In this document: positions 7,457 through 15,547 of the stretch, piece after piece
Layout of the letters: every line of letters begins with the position of its first letter
Numbering within the stretch: the first letter of the stretch is position 1
From: Mesorhizobium sp. ES1-4
Lineage (GTDB): Bacteria; Pseudomonadota; Alphaproteobacteria; Rhizobiales; Rhizobiaceae
Assembly: GCF_020164745.1 (NCBI RefSeq)
Contig: NZ_JAIUGV010000010.1
Location: 1 to 64,000 of the forward strand
Reading direction: 5' to 3'
DNA: 64,000 bases
Notes under the pieces: model-generated
Databases searched by the model: none
Seen by the model: the letters and a program-made list of their open reading frames with translations, nothing else
What the model was told of the DNA's origin: nothing
Program-made: the position numbers and the translations under genes

Positions 7457-8251
7457 ATGACGCATAAAGGTTTCGGGTTGAGGACGATCGCCATTGGCGG
7501 TTTTGCGGCGGCGGTTTTGGCGGCAATGCCGGCAGCGCATGCGGAAGACAAGGTCATGGTGTTCGCGGCGGCAAGCCTCAAGGACGCGCTCGACGCGGTG
7601 AACAAGGCTTGCGAGGCCGATGTCGGCGAGGCCGCGACCGTCTCCTATGCCGCGAGTTCGGCACTGGCCAAGCAGATCGAGGGCGGGGCACCGGCCGATA
7701 TTTTCATCTCGGCCGATCTCGACTGGATGAAATATCTCTCGGACAGGAAGCTGACCAAGCCCGACACGGAAGTGAAGTTGCTCGGCAACGAGATCGTGCT
7801 GGTAGCGCCGAAGGATTCGACGGTTGAAGCCAGGATCGAGAAGGGCTTCGACCTCGCCAGGCTGGTCGGCGACGGCAAGCTCGCCATGGGCGATGTCAAG
7901 GCAGTGCCGGCCGGCAAGTATGGCAAGGCGGCACTGGAATCGCTCGGCGTCTGGCCCTCGGTCGAGGGCAAGGTGGCGCAGGCCGAGAACGTGCGTGCGG
8001 CGCTCAAGCTGGTTTCGACAGGCGAAGCGGCCCTCGGTATCGTCTATGCCACCGACGCGCACGCCGAAAAGGGCGTCAAGGTGGTCGGCACCTTCCCGGA
8101 GGATTCGCATCCGCCGATCATCTATCCGGTTGCCCAGATCGCCGATTCGAAGGACAAGGATACGCTGGCCTTCCTGAAGTGCCTGCAATCCGCCAAGGCC
8201 GGCGCGCTCTTCAAGGAACAGGGCTTTACCGTGCTCACGCCGAGCAACTGA
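7457..8251 (+). CDS. modA: molybdate ABC transporter, periplasmic binding protein
   Basis: A 264-residue protein with a signal peptide (basic start, hydrophobic core, likely cleavage after AMPAAHA). The mature part opens VMVFAAASLKDALDAV, the ModA signature that includes the serine contacting the oxyanion, and continues with SSALAKQIEGGAPADIFISAD. It binds molybdate, and usually tungstate, in the periplasm and passes it to ModB. The ATG at 7457 is preceded by GGGAGAG. First gene of modABC; 25 bp separate it from modB. Confidence 0.95.
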   Translation: MTHKGFGLRTIAIGGFAAAVLAAMPAAHAEDKVMVFAAASLKDALDAVNKACEADVGEAATVSYAASSALAKQIEGGAPADIFISADLDWMKYLSDRKLTKPDTEVKLLGNEIVLVAPKDSTVEARIEKGFDLARLVGDGKLAMGDVKAVPAGKYGKAALESLGVWPSVEGKVAQAENVRAALKLVSTGEAALGIVYATDAHAEKGVKVVGTFPEDSHPPIIYPVAQIADSKDKDTLAFLKCLQSAKAGALFKEQGFTVLTPSN

Positions 8252-8276
8252 GTTCGAAAGGCCTCGATATCGCACT

Positions 8277-8981
8277 ATGACCTGGCTGCTGGACCTCACT
8301 CCCGACGAATGGAATGCGGTCCGGCTGTCCATCAAGGTGGCGACGGTTGCGATGCTCGCCAGCCTGCCGCCGGGCATAGCGATCGCGCTGCTGCTTGCCC
8401 GGGGGAAATTCTGGGGCAAGACACTGCTCAACGGGGTGGTGCATCTGCCGCTGGTCCTGCCGCCCGTGGTGACCGGTTATCTCTTGCTCTTGACTTTCGG
8501 CAAGCGCGGCCCGGCCGGCGCCTTCCTAGCCGAGCATTTCGGCATCGTCTTTTCGTTCCGCTGGACGGGTGCTGCCCTTGCCTGCGGCGTCATGGGCTTT
8601 CCTCTGATGGTGCGGGCGATCCGGCTGTCCATCGAAGCGGTGGACCGCAAGATGGAGGCGGCGGCGGGCACGCTCGGCGCTAACCCTCTCTGGGTGTTCG
8701 GCACCATCACGCTGCCGCTGATCCTGCCCGGTTTGATCGCCGGCGCCATCCTGTCCTTCGCCAAGGCGATGGGCGAGTTCGGCGCGACGATCACTTTTGT
8801 CTCCAACATCCCAAACGAGACGCAGACGCTGCCGTCGGCGATCTACACCTTTACCCAGGTCCCGGGCGGCGATGAAGGGGCGCTGCGGCTGACGCTGATT
8901 TCCATCGTCATCTCCATGGCGGCCCTGGTCGCCTCGGAAGTGCTGGCGCGGCGGGTCGGGCGGCGGATGGACATCGAATGA
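8277..8981 (+). CDS. modB: molybdate ABC transporter, permease
   Basis: A 234-residue inner-membrane protein with about five to six hydrophobic segments. It carries the permease EAA loop (EAAAGTLGANPLWVFGTITLPL, about residues 125-146), which contacts the ATPase, and the ModB motif SFAKAMGEFGATITF. It forms the channel for molybdate uptake. Its stop overlaps the modC start by four bases, so translation is probably coupled. Confidence 0.96.
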   Translation: MTWLLDLTPDEWNAVRLSIKVATVAMLASLPPGIAIALLLARGKFWGKTLLNGVVHLPLVLPPVVTGYLLLLTFGKRGPAGAFLAEHFGIVFSFRWTGAALACGVMGFPLMVRAIRLSIEAVDRKMEAAAGTLGANPLWVFGTITLPLILPGLIAGAILSFAKAMGEFGATITFVSNIPNETQTLPSAIYTFTQVPGGDEGALRLTLISIVISMAALVASEVLARRVGRRMDIE

Positions 8982-10090
8982 CGTTTCTCATCGACATCGG
9001 TCACAGGGTCGGCGATTTTGCCATCGACGCCCGCTTCGAGAGCGCCGGGCGGCTGACGGCGCTGTTCGGGCCGTCCGGTTCCGGCAAGACGACGCTGATC
9101 AACATGATCGCGGGGCTGATCCGGCCGGACAAGGGGCGCATCGAGGTCGACGGCCGCGTGCTGGTCGACACCGGCGCCGGCATTTTCGTGCCAAGGCACA
9201 AGCGCCGCATCGGCATGGTGTTCCAGGATGCGCGCCTGTTTCCGCATATGAGCGTGACGAGCAATCTGCGCTACGGCCGTTGGTTCACACCGGCGGCCGA
9301 GCGCTACGCGGACATGGATGCCGTCGTCGAACTGCTGGGCATCGGGCCGCTGCTGAACAGGCGCCCGGCAAAGCTTTCCGGTGGCGAAAAGCAGCGCGTG
9401 GCGATCGGGCGGGCGCTGCTTGCAAGCCCGAGGCTGCTGCTCATGGACGAGCCGCTGGCCTCGCTCGACGAAGCGCGCAAGGCCGAGGTCCTGCCCTATA
9501 TCGAGCGGCTGCGCGACGAAACGAAGATCCCGATCGTCTATGTCAGCCATTCGGTCGCCGAGGTGGCGCGGCTGGCCAGCGATGTCGTGATGCTGGCGCA
9601 GGGCAAAGTCACCGCCAGCGGCCCGACCGAGGCCGTCATTCAAAGGCTCGACCTGTTGCCGGCGGAAGAGCGAGGCGAGGGTGGGGCGGTGCTGGACACC
9701 AAGGTGCTGCGTCACGACGAGGTTTTCGGCATGACCGTGCTCGGCTCGGCCGCCGGCGAGATCCGTGTGCCGCGCCTTGCAATGAAGCCCGGGGCGCCTG
9801 TGCGTACCCGCATCCGCGCTCGCGACGTGATGATCGCCACGGAGCACCCGACGGGCCTCAGCGCGCTCAACATCCTGCCCGGCACGATCGTCGCGATCAG
9901 CCCGGGCGATGGGCCGACGGTCGAGGTCGGCATCGACTGCAATGGCGCTATGGTGCTCGCCCGCATCACCGAACAGTCGCGGCAGGTGCTGAAGCTGCGG
10001 CTTGGCGGCAAGGTTTTCGCGGTGGTCAAGACCGTGAGCTTCGACCGGGCGAACACCGGCGCCGGCCTGCCGCTCGAGGTCGATGGCTGA
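8978..10090 (+). CDS. modC: molybdate ABC transporter, ATP-binding protein
   Basis: A 370-residue protein. Walker A is GPSGSGKTT (about residue 31), the signature LSGGEKQRVAIGRALL (about 130), Walker B LLLMDEPLASLD, and the switch His lies in VYVSHS. A C-terminal TOBE/Mop domain (about 295-360; LSALNILPGTIVAISPG, AVVKTVSFDRANTG) can bind molybdate and inhibit transport when the cell is replete. It drives ModB with ATP. Usual length and domain order for ModC. Confidence 0.96.
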   Translation: MTFLIDIGHRVGDFAIDARFESAGRLTALFGPSGSGKTTLINMIAGLIRPDKGRIEVDGRVLVDTGAGIFVPRHKRRIGMVFQDARLFPHMSVTSNLRYGRWFTPAAERYADMDAVVELLGIGPLLNRRPAKLSGGEKQRVAIGRALLASPRLLLMDEPLASLDEARKAEVLPYIERLRDETKIPIVYVSHSVAEVARLASDVVMLAQGKVTASGPTEAVIQRLDLLPAEERGEGGAVLDTKVLRHDEVFGMTVLGSAAGEIRVPRLAMKPGAPVRTRIRARDVMIATEHPTGLSALNILPGTIVAISPGDGPTVEVGIDCNGAMVLARITEQSRQVLKLRLGGKVFAVVKTVSFDRANTGAGLPLEVDG

Positions 10091-10164
10091 CAGGTCCGGC
10101 GACAGGCGCTATATTGTTTTGGAATAACGGTCGCCGAGGCTGAAGCGATCGCGGAGGAGCAAAA

Positions 10165-10506
10165 ATGCCGTCGCTGAGCTTGCGGATAAATCTCGATCCG
10201 GACGGACGGATAGGCCCTGGCAAGATCGAGCTTCTGGAGCACATCGCCACCTTTGGCTCGATCTCGGCCGCCGCGCGCGGCATGGAGATGTCCTACAAGC
10301 ATGCCTGGGACCTGGTCGAGGACATGAACCGGGTGTTCGGCAAACCGCTGGTTGCGGCCCAGACCGGAGGCCGCAAGGGCGGTGGTGCACAGTTGACGAC
10401 GGTCGGCCTGGCGGTGGTCAGCCGCTTTCGCGCCATCGAGCGGGCGGCGTCCGCCGCGGCGGCGACACACATGGATGCGTTGCAGGCCGAGATTGAAGCG
10501 GGGTAG
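10165..10506 (+). CDS. ModE-type winged helix-turn-helix regulator lacking the molybdate-binding domain
   Basis: A 113-residue protein matching the N-terminal DNA-binding domain of ModE: IGPGKIELLEHIATFGSISA followed by ARGMEMSYKHAWDLV as the recognition region. E. coli ModE is more than twice as long and has a pair of Mop domains for molybdate; none is present here and the frame ends cleanly. Such short forms occur in rhizobia. It lies 74 bp after modC and is the natural candidate to bind the palindrome before modA. How it senses molybdate alone is unclear. Confidence 0.85.
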   Translation: MPSLSLRINLDPDGRIGPGKIELLEHIATFGSISAAARGMEMSYKHAWDLVEDMNRVFGKPLVAAQTGGRKGGGAQLTTVGLAVVSRFRAIERAASAAAATHMDALQAEIEAG

Positions 10507-10517
10507 TCAGTGGTCAG

Positions 10518-10541
10518 TAGTGAATGAAGCTGGCTTCACTA
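10518..10541. terminator. hairpin between convergent modE-type and cobF genes
   Basis: An inverted repeat with inner arms GAAGC/GCTTC (10526-10530 and 10533-10537) and outer AGTGAA/TTCACT arms lies between the two convergent stops. There is no clear T tract, so termination in either direction is likely but not certain. Confidence 0.4.
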
Positions 10542-11306
10542 GTCACTCTCCTGCTTCCGTAGCAGATATGTATCCATGATCCAGCCCTTGTTGCGGCGGG
10601 CGTTCTCGCGGACCTTTTCGATCTCGGCGCCGACATCGCCGAGGCGGCCGGAAATGATGATCTCGTCCGGTGTCCCGAGATAGGCACCCCACTGGATGAA
10701 AAGGTGCTGGTCGGCCAGCGTGTTGAAGGCGCACTTGCCGTCGAGCATGACAACGGCGCTGCCGGCATTGTCGGGCATGCCCTCCTCGGTCAGGCGGCGG
10801 CCGGTGGTGATGAGCACGGGATCGCCGATGCGGTTCAGCGCCGTCTTGTGGCTGGCGGCCAGTGCCTGGATGGCGGATATGCCGGGGATGACTTCCAGTT
10901 CGAAGGCGACATTGCCCCTGAGGCGCACGCGCTCGAGGATGCGCAACGCGCTGTCATAGAGCGATGGGTCACCCCAGATCAGGAAGGCTCCGCACCCATC
11001 ACCGGCGATCTCGTCGCGGATCAGTCCCTCGTAGATTGCGGCGATGGCTTCGTGCCAGTCGTCGACGGTCGAACGATAGGAAGATGTCGGTTCCGCCCGC
11101 ACCGGCACGTCGAACTCGACCCGGCGTGAGGTCGGGTTGGAGACGAAGCGGTCGCAGATGCCGCGCCGCAGGTCGGCAAGATCGGTCTTGTCGGCGCCCT
11201 TGTCGGGAATAAACAGGACATCCGCCCGGTTCAGGCCTGATATGGCCTGGACCGTCATGTGGTCGGGATTGCCGGCGCCGATGCCGATGACGAGAAGCTT
11301 GCGCAT
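10539..11306 (-). CDS. cobF: precorrin-6A synthase (deacetylating)
   Basis: A 255-residue SAM-dependent methyltransferase of the tetrapyrrole methylase fold. It opens MRKLLVIGIGAGNPDHMTVQ, the glycine-rich loop typical of CobF, and contains GAFLIWGDPSLYDS and a VIPGISAIQALAASH motif. In the aerobic cobalamin pathway CobF methylates C1 of precorrin-5 with loss of acetate, giving precorrin-6A. I start at the ATG at 11306; the open frame continues upstream without family similarity. It is a lone gene here; the late-pathway genes cobT and cobS are 51 kb away. Confidence 0.93.
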   Translation of the reverse strand: MRKLLVIGIGAGNPDHMTVQAISGLNRADVLFIPDKGADKTDLADLRRGICDRFVSNPTSRRVEFDVPVRAEPTSSYRSTVDDWHEAIAAIYEGLIRDEIAGDGCGAFLIWGDPSLYDSALRILERVRLRGNVAFELEVIPGISAIQALAASHKTALNRIGDPVLITTGRRLTEEGMPDNAGSAVVMLDGKCAFNTLADQHLFIQWGAYLGTPDEIIISGRLGDVGAEIEKVRENARRNKGWIMDTYLLRKQESD

Positions 11307-11430
11307 GGCGCGAACTCCTGCCCGATTGGAACCTGATAGTCCAGACCGCCGTGCCACGGATGCGGAAGGGCTTTGAAACCCCGCATTGAAACGGCTAGGG
11401 TCCCGCGGGCATTCTCGCCGAGGGGCTTTC

Positions 11431-12444
11431 ATGCTACGATATGTCATGACCACCGTGCTGGCCTTGTCGGCGGCGCCTGCATTGGCCAACGATTCAGTTG
11501 CCGAGCTTGGCACCGGCGGCCTGATCCTATCGCGCAGCGATGCCGTGGCGATGCAAAGCGAGGACCTCTTCATCTCGCCGGAAACGGTAACGGTCGACTA
11601 CGTTTTCCACAACAACACCGACAAGGATGTCGAGGCGATCGTTGCTTTCCCGATGCCCGACATTTCGGGCGATCCCGAAGAGATGCCGGCGATTCCGGAA
11701 AACCAGAGCGACAACTTCCTCGGCTTCGAGGTGACGATCGACGGCGCGCCGGCAACGCCGCAACTCGAGCAGAAGGTGTTCGCGCTCGGCATCGACATCA
11801 GCGCCGACCTCAAGGCGCAGGATGTGCCCTTCAATCCGTTCGGCGATGCAGCCAAGGCGGCGCTCGGGAAGCTGCCGCAAGCGGTGGCTGACGACTGGGT
11901 CAACCGCGGCATCATCATCGAGGATCCGGAAGCCGACAGTGGCCAGAAGCTCGGCTATGCGCCGTTCTGGCAGTTGCACTCGACCTATTGGTGGCGTTCG
12001 ACCTTTCCGGCGAACAGGGACGTTCATGTCTCGCACCGTTACAAGCCAAGCGTCGGCGGTACGTCCTCGGTCAGTTTCTTCTATGACGGCAAGTTCCAGG
12101 GGCAGTACGCGGCTTACAAGACCCGCTACTGCATGGACGACACGTTTGAAAACGCGGTGCGCAAGGCGGCCAAGGACAATGCGGACGGCTACCCCCGGTA
12201 TTATGAGAGCCGCATCGCCTATATCCTGACGACCGGCGGCAACTGGGCGGCGGGTAGTATCGGTAAGTTCAAGCTGACCGTCGACAAGGGCAATCCGAAA
12301 GCGCTGGTTTCGTTCTGCGGCGATAACGTCCAGAAGGTCGGGCCGACGACTTTCGAGATGACGGCGGACGATTTCTATCCCGAGCACGATATCGATATCC
12401 TGATCCTCGAGCCTTCGGACAGCAATGGCGGGGATGCCAACTGA
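11431..12444 (+). CDS. DUF4424 family secreted protein
   Basis: A 337-residue protein with a signal peptide (VMTTVLALSAAPALA, cleavage before NDSVAEL) and the DUF4424 opening AELGTGGLILSRSDAVAM. The rest is beta-rich, with segments about keeping or gaining charge such as VDYVFHNNTDKDVEAIVAFP, as in the family. I start at the ATG at 11431, which has GAGGGG before it and leads straight into the signal peptide. Its stop overlaps the folA start (TGATG), so the two are probably translated together. The function is unknown; periplasmic location is inferred. Confidence 0.85.
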   Translation: MLRYVMTTVLALSAAPALANDSVAELGTGGLILSRSDAVAMQSEDLFISPETVTVDYVFHNNTDKDVEAIVAFPMPDISGDPEEMPAIPENQSDNFLGFEVTIDGAPATPQLEQKVFALGIDISADLKAQDVPFNPFGDAAKAALGKLPQAVADDWVNRGIIIEDPEADSGQKLGYAPFWQLHSTYWWRSTFPANRDVHVSHRYKPSVGGTSSVSFFYDGKFQGQYAAYKTRYCMDDTFENAVRKAAKDNADGYPRYYESRIAYILTTGGNWAAGSIGKFKLTVDKGNPKALVSFCGDNVQKVGPTTFEMTADDFYPEHDIDILILEPSDSNGGDAN

Positions 12445-13016
12445 TGCATGTCGCGATCTACGTTGCCATCGCCGAGAACGGCGTGATCGGCCGGGACGGT
12501 GGATTGCCCTGGCGGCTCTCCACCGATCTCAAGCGTTTCAAGGCCGATACGATGGGCAAGCCCATCATCATGGGCCGCAAGACCTATGAAGGTATAGGCA
12601 GGCCATTGCCCGGGAGATTGAACATCGTCGTCACGCGCGACAAGGCTTGGCGCGCCGATGGCGTCGAGGTGGCGCATACGCTGGAAGCCGCGATTCAGTT
12701 GGCGACAGTGCGCGGACGCTGCATGGCCGGCGTCGACGAGGTCTGCATCATTGGCGGCGGCGAGATCTATGCCCAGGCGCTGCCGCTCGCCGACCGGTTG
12801 CACGTCACCCATGTGCTTGCCGCCGTTGACGGCGACGCGCATTTTCCGCCGATCGACCCGAAATCGTGGCACGTGGTCAGTTCGCGGGAGGTTCCGTCAG
12901 GAGAAAAGGACAGCCATGCGACGCGCTATACGGTTTACGAGCGCCACCGCGAGACAGTTGAAGATAAAACGGCATTCAAGGACGACAAAGGGTCGCTACA
13001 GGCCCAAAACGGTTGA
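12444..13016 (+). CDS. folA: dihydrofolate reductase
   Basis: A 190-residue protein with the DHFR pattern: IYVAIAENGVIGRDGGLPWR, then LKRFKADTMGKPIIMGRKTY (substrate Asp and NADPH contacts), and a later IIGGGEIYAQALPLADRLHV. It reduces dihydrofolate to tetrahydrofolate with NADPH, closing the cycle with ThyA. It is about 25 residues longer than E. coli FolA because of a charged C-terminal tail. Its start codon shares one base with the DUF4424 stop. Confidence 0.95.
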   Translation: MHVAIYVAIAENGVIGRDGGLPWRLSTDLKRFKADTMGKPIIMGRKTYEGIGRPLPGRLNIVVTRDKAWRADGVEVAHTLEAAIQLATVRGRCMAGVDEVCIIGGGEIYAQALPLADRLHVTHVLAAVDGDAHFPPIDPKSWHVVSSREVPSGEKDSHATRYTVYERHRETVEDKTAFKDDKGSLQAQNG

Positions 13017-13127
13017 AGTCGGCGGCGCATCGCGTTGAAAGCGTGCCGTGGCGTCCCTATAGAAGAACGACACTGGATTTGCGCCGTAACCGCGGCGCTT
13101 GAGGGAATTCCAAGCGAAAGGACATTC

Positions 13128-14243
13128 ATGCCCTGGAACGACAAAGGTGGCGGAGGCGGCGGCCCGTGGGGTGGCGGCGGTAACAATCAGGGACCCTGGG
13201 GGCAGGGACCAAAGGGACCGAGCGGCCCCCAGGGGTCGCCTCCCGATCTCGAAGACATCATTCGCCGTGGCCAGGATCGGCTGAGGCGCGCGCTGCCTGG
13301 CGGCGGTGGCGCCAGTCCCGCGGTGTTCGGGCTGATCGCGGCGGTTCTGGTCGTCCTGTGGGCCTTCCAGGCGGTCTACACCGTGCAGCCCGACGAAGTC
13401 GCGGTCGAACTGCGCTTCGGCAAGCCGAAGGCCGAGCTTTCCCAGCCAGGCCTGCACTTCCACTGGTGGCCGCTCGAGACTGTCGAGACGGCCAAGATTT
13501 CAGAGCAGCTCGTCGATATTGGCGGCGGCAACACCAGCGGCAACGGGCTGATGCTTTCGGGCGACCAGAACATCGTCAACGTCCAGTTCTCGGTGGCCTA
13601 TCAGGTCTCCGATCCCCGCGCCTATCTGTTCGACGTCTCGGATCCCGATGGCATGCTGCGGCAGGTTGCCGAGAGCGCCATGCGTGAAGCCGTCGGCCGC
13701 CGGCCGGCGCAGGACATTTTCCGCGACGACCGCCAGGGCATTGCGGCCTCGGTGCGCGAGATCATCCAGACGACGCTGGACGGCTACAAGGCCGGCCTGC
13801 AGGTCAATGCCGTCTCCATCGAGGATGCAGCGCCGCCACGCGAGGTTGCGGACGCGTTCGACGAGGTGCAGCGCGCCGAGCAGGACGAGGACAAGTTCGT
13901 CGAGCAGGCCAACCAGTATTCCAACCAGAAGCTCGGCCAGGCGCGCGGCGAGGCGGCCCAGGTCCGCGAAGACGCGGCGGCGTACAAAAATCGTGTGGCG
14001 CAGGAAGCCGAGGGTGAAGCCCAGCGCTTCATCTCCGTCTACGACGAATATGTCAAAGCCCCCGATGTCACGCGCAAACGCCTTTATCTGGAAACCATGG
14101 AGAAGGTTCTGAAGGACTCGAACAAGGTCATCGTCGAGCAGGGCAACGGACAGGGTGTCGTGCCCTATCTGCCGCTGCCCGCATTGCAACCGAAACCGCC
14201 GGCACCGGCAGCGCCCGCTGCGAAAACGGGAGGTACCCAGTGA
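13128..14243 (+). CDS. hflK: FtsH protease modulator HflK
   Basis: A 371-residue protein. It has a long Gly/Pro-rich N-terminal tail (MPWNDKGGGGGGPWGG and on to about residue 60), one membrane helix (about 65-90, VFGLIAAVLVVLWAFQAVY), then an SPFH/band-7 domain and a coiled-coil region rich in Glu/Ala/Gln, with a Pro/Ala C-terminal tail. HflK and HflC form the large cage around the FtsH protease in the inner membrane and adjust its activity. The ATG at 13128 follows GAAAGGA. It overlaps hflC by one base. Confidence 0.95.
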   Translation: MPWNDKGGGGGGPWGGGGNNQGPWGQGPKGPSGPQGSPPDLEDIIRRGQDRLRRALPGGGGASPAVFGLIAAVLVVLWAFQAVYTVQPDEVAVELRFGKPKAELSQPGLHFHWWPLETVETAKISEQLVDIGGGNTSGNGLMLSGDQNIVNVQFSVAYQVSDPRAYLFDVSDPDGMLRQVAESAMREAVGRRPAQDIFRDDRQGIAASVREIIQTTLDGYKAGLQVNAVSIEDAAPPREVADAFDEVQRAEQDEDKFVEQANQYSNQKLGQARGEAAQVREDAAAYKNRVAQEAEGEAQRFISVYDEYVKAPDVTRKRLYLETMEKVLKDSNKVIVEQGNGQGVVPYLPLPALQPKPPAPAAPAAKTGGTQ

Positions 14244-15208
14244 TGGCCAACCGTCTTCCCATCTTCGTCGTGGTAGCGGCGGTCATCCTATTCCTGATCT
14301 ATTCCTCGGTCTTCGTGGTCAATGCCCGCCAGCAGGCGCTGGTGCTGCGCTTCGGCGAGATCGTTGACGTCAAGAGCGAGCCGGGCATCTACTTCAAGGC
14401 ACCGTTCTCGTTCTTCGACGCCGACACGGTGCAGTTGATCGAGAACAGGGTGCTGCGCTTCGACCTTGACAACATTCGCGTCCAGGTATCGGGCGGCAAG
14501 TTCTATGAGGTGGACGCCTTCATCGCCTACCGCATCTCGGATCCGCGCGTCTTCCGTGCGGCGGTGTCGGGTCAGATCGAACTGGCCGAAGCCCGGCTCA
14601 GGACCCGTCTCGACGCTGCCCTGCGCCGCGTCTACGGCCTGCGGGATTTCGAGGCCGCGCTCTCCGAGGAGCGTGCCGTGATGATGCGCGAAGTTCGCGA
14701 CCAGCTCAGGCCCGACGCAACGTCGCTCGGGCTGCAGATCGAGGACGTCCGTATCCGCCGCACCGATCTGACGGCCGAAGTCTCACAGCAGACCTACGAC
14801 CGCATGAAAGCGGAACGCCTTGCGGAGGCCGCGCGGCTGAGGGCACGCGGCAACGAAGCGGCACAGCGCATCACGGCACGCGCCGATCGTGAAGTGGTCG
14901 AGATCGTTGCCGAAGCGCGGAAGGAATCCGAGATTCTGCGCGGCGAGGGCGAAGCCCAGCGCAGCGCCACCTTCGCGGCGGCCTATCAGCGTGATCCGGC
15001 TTTCTTCGATTTCTACCGGTCGATGAACGCCTATGGCACCGCGCTGGACAACACCGGAACGACGATGGTGCTGTCGCCGAGCTCGGAGTTCTTCCGGTTC
15101 TTCCGCGATCCTAACAGCAAGGAAGGGCAGGCGAAGCCGGCGTCGCCGGCACCCGCGCCGGCTGCGACACCCGCCGCGCCGACGACACAACCCAGCACCG
15201 GCCAGTAA
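14243..15208 (+). CDS. hflC: FtsH protease modulator HflC
   Basis: A 321-residue SPFH protein with an N-terminal membrane helix (PIFVVVAAVILFLIYSSVFV) followed by NARQQALVLRFGEIV and the band-7 domain; the second half is helical with EAARLRARGNEAAQRITARA. A Pro/Ala tail (about 295-321) ends the protein. It is the partner of HflK. The ATG at 14243 overlaps the hflK stop by one base; a GTG one codon earlier is possible. Confidence 0.95.
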   Translation: MANRLPIFVVVAAVILFLIYSSVFVVNARQQALVLRFGEIVDVKSEPGIYFKAPFSFFDADTVQLIENRVLRFDLDNIRVQVSGGKFYEVDAFIAYRISDPRVFRAAVSGQIELAEARLRTRLDAALRRVYGLRDFEAALSEERAVMMREVRDQLRPDATSLGLQIEDVRIRRTDLTAEVSQQTYDRMKAERLAEAARLRARGNEAAQRITARADREVVEIVAEARKESEILRGEGEAQRSATFAAAYQRDPAFFDFYRSMNAYGTALDNTGTTMVLSPSSEFFRFFRDPNSKEGQAKPASPAPAPAATPAAPTTQPSTGQ

Positions 15209-15214
15209 CTGCCG

Positions 15215-15403
15215 GTGCAGGACTTCTTCGCGGCGATAGGCCTGGTCCTCGTCATAGAGGGCCTGGTCTATGGCGGCTTCCCCGGATTTGCGAGGAAGCT
15301 CGCGGGCGAGGTGCTGTCGATGCCGGAGAATGCTCTGCGGATTGGCGGGCTTGTCGCCATCGCCATCGGTGTCGGCATCGTCTGGCTGGTCCGGGGCGGG
15401 TAG
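15215..15403 (+). CDS. DUF2065 small membrane protein
   Basis: A 62-residue protein with two hydrophobic helices (AAIGLVLVIEGLVYGGFP and IGGLVAIAIGVGIVWLVRG), the typical pattern of DUF2065. It begins six bases after the hflC stop, and this hflK-hflC-DUF2065 order recurs in Proteobacteria. It is likely an inner-membrane protein co-transcribed with hflKC. Function unknown. Confidence 0.85.
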   Translation: MQDFFAAIGLVLVIEGLVYGGFPGFARKLAGEVLSMPENALRIGGLVAIAIGVGIVWLVRGG

Positions 15404-15547
15404 GTTGGGCGGTTTGGGGAATAACGCTCGATTTACACTCTGCCGATAGCCATAGCCGCAAACGTGCCGTATTTCTTGCCATCATGGCGCGACACGGCGT
15501 TTTCGTCGAAGCGCTTTTCTCTTTCAGAAATACCGGGAGGCTTCTCG

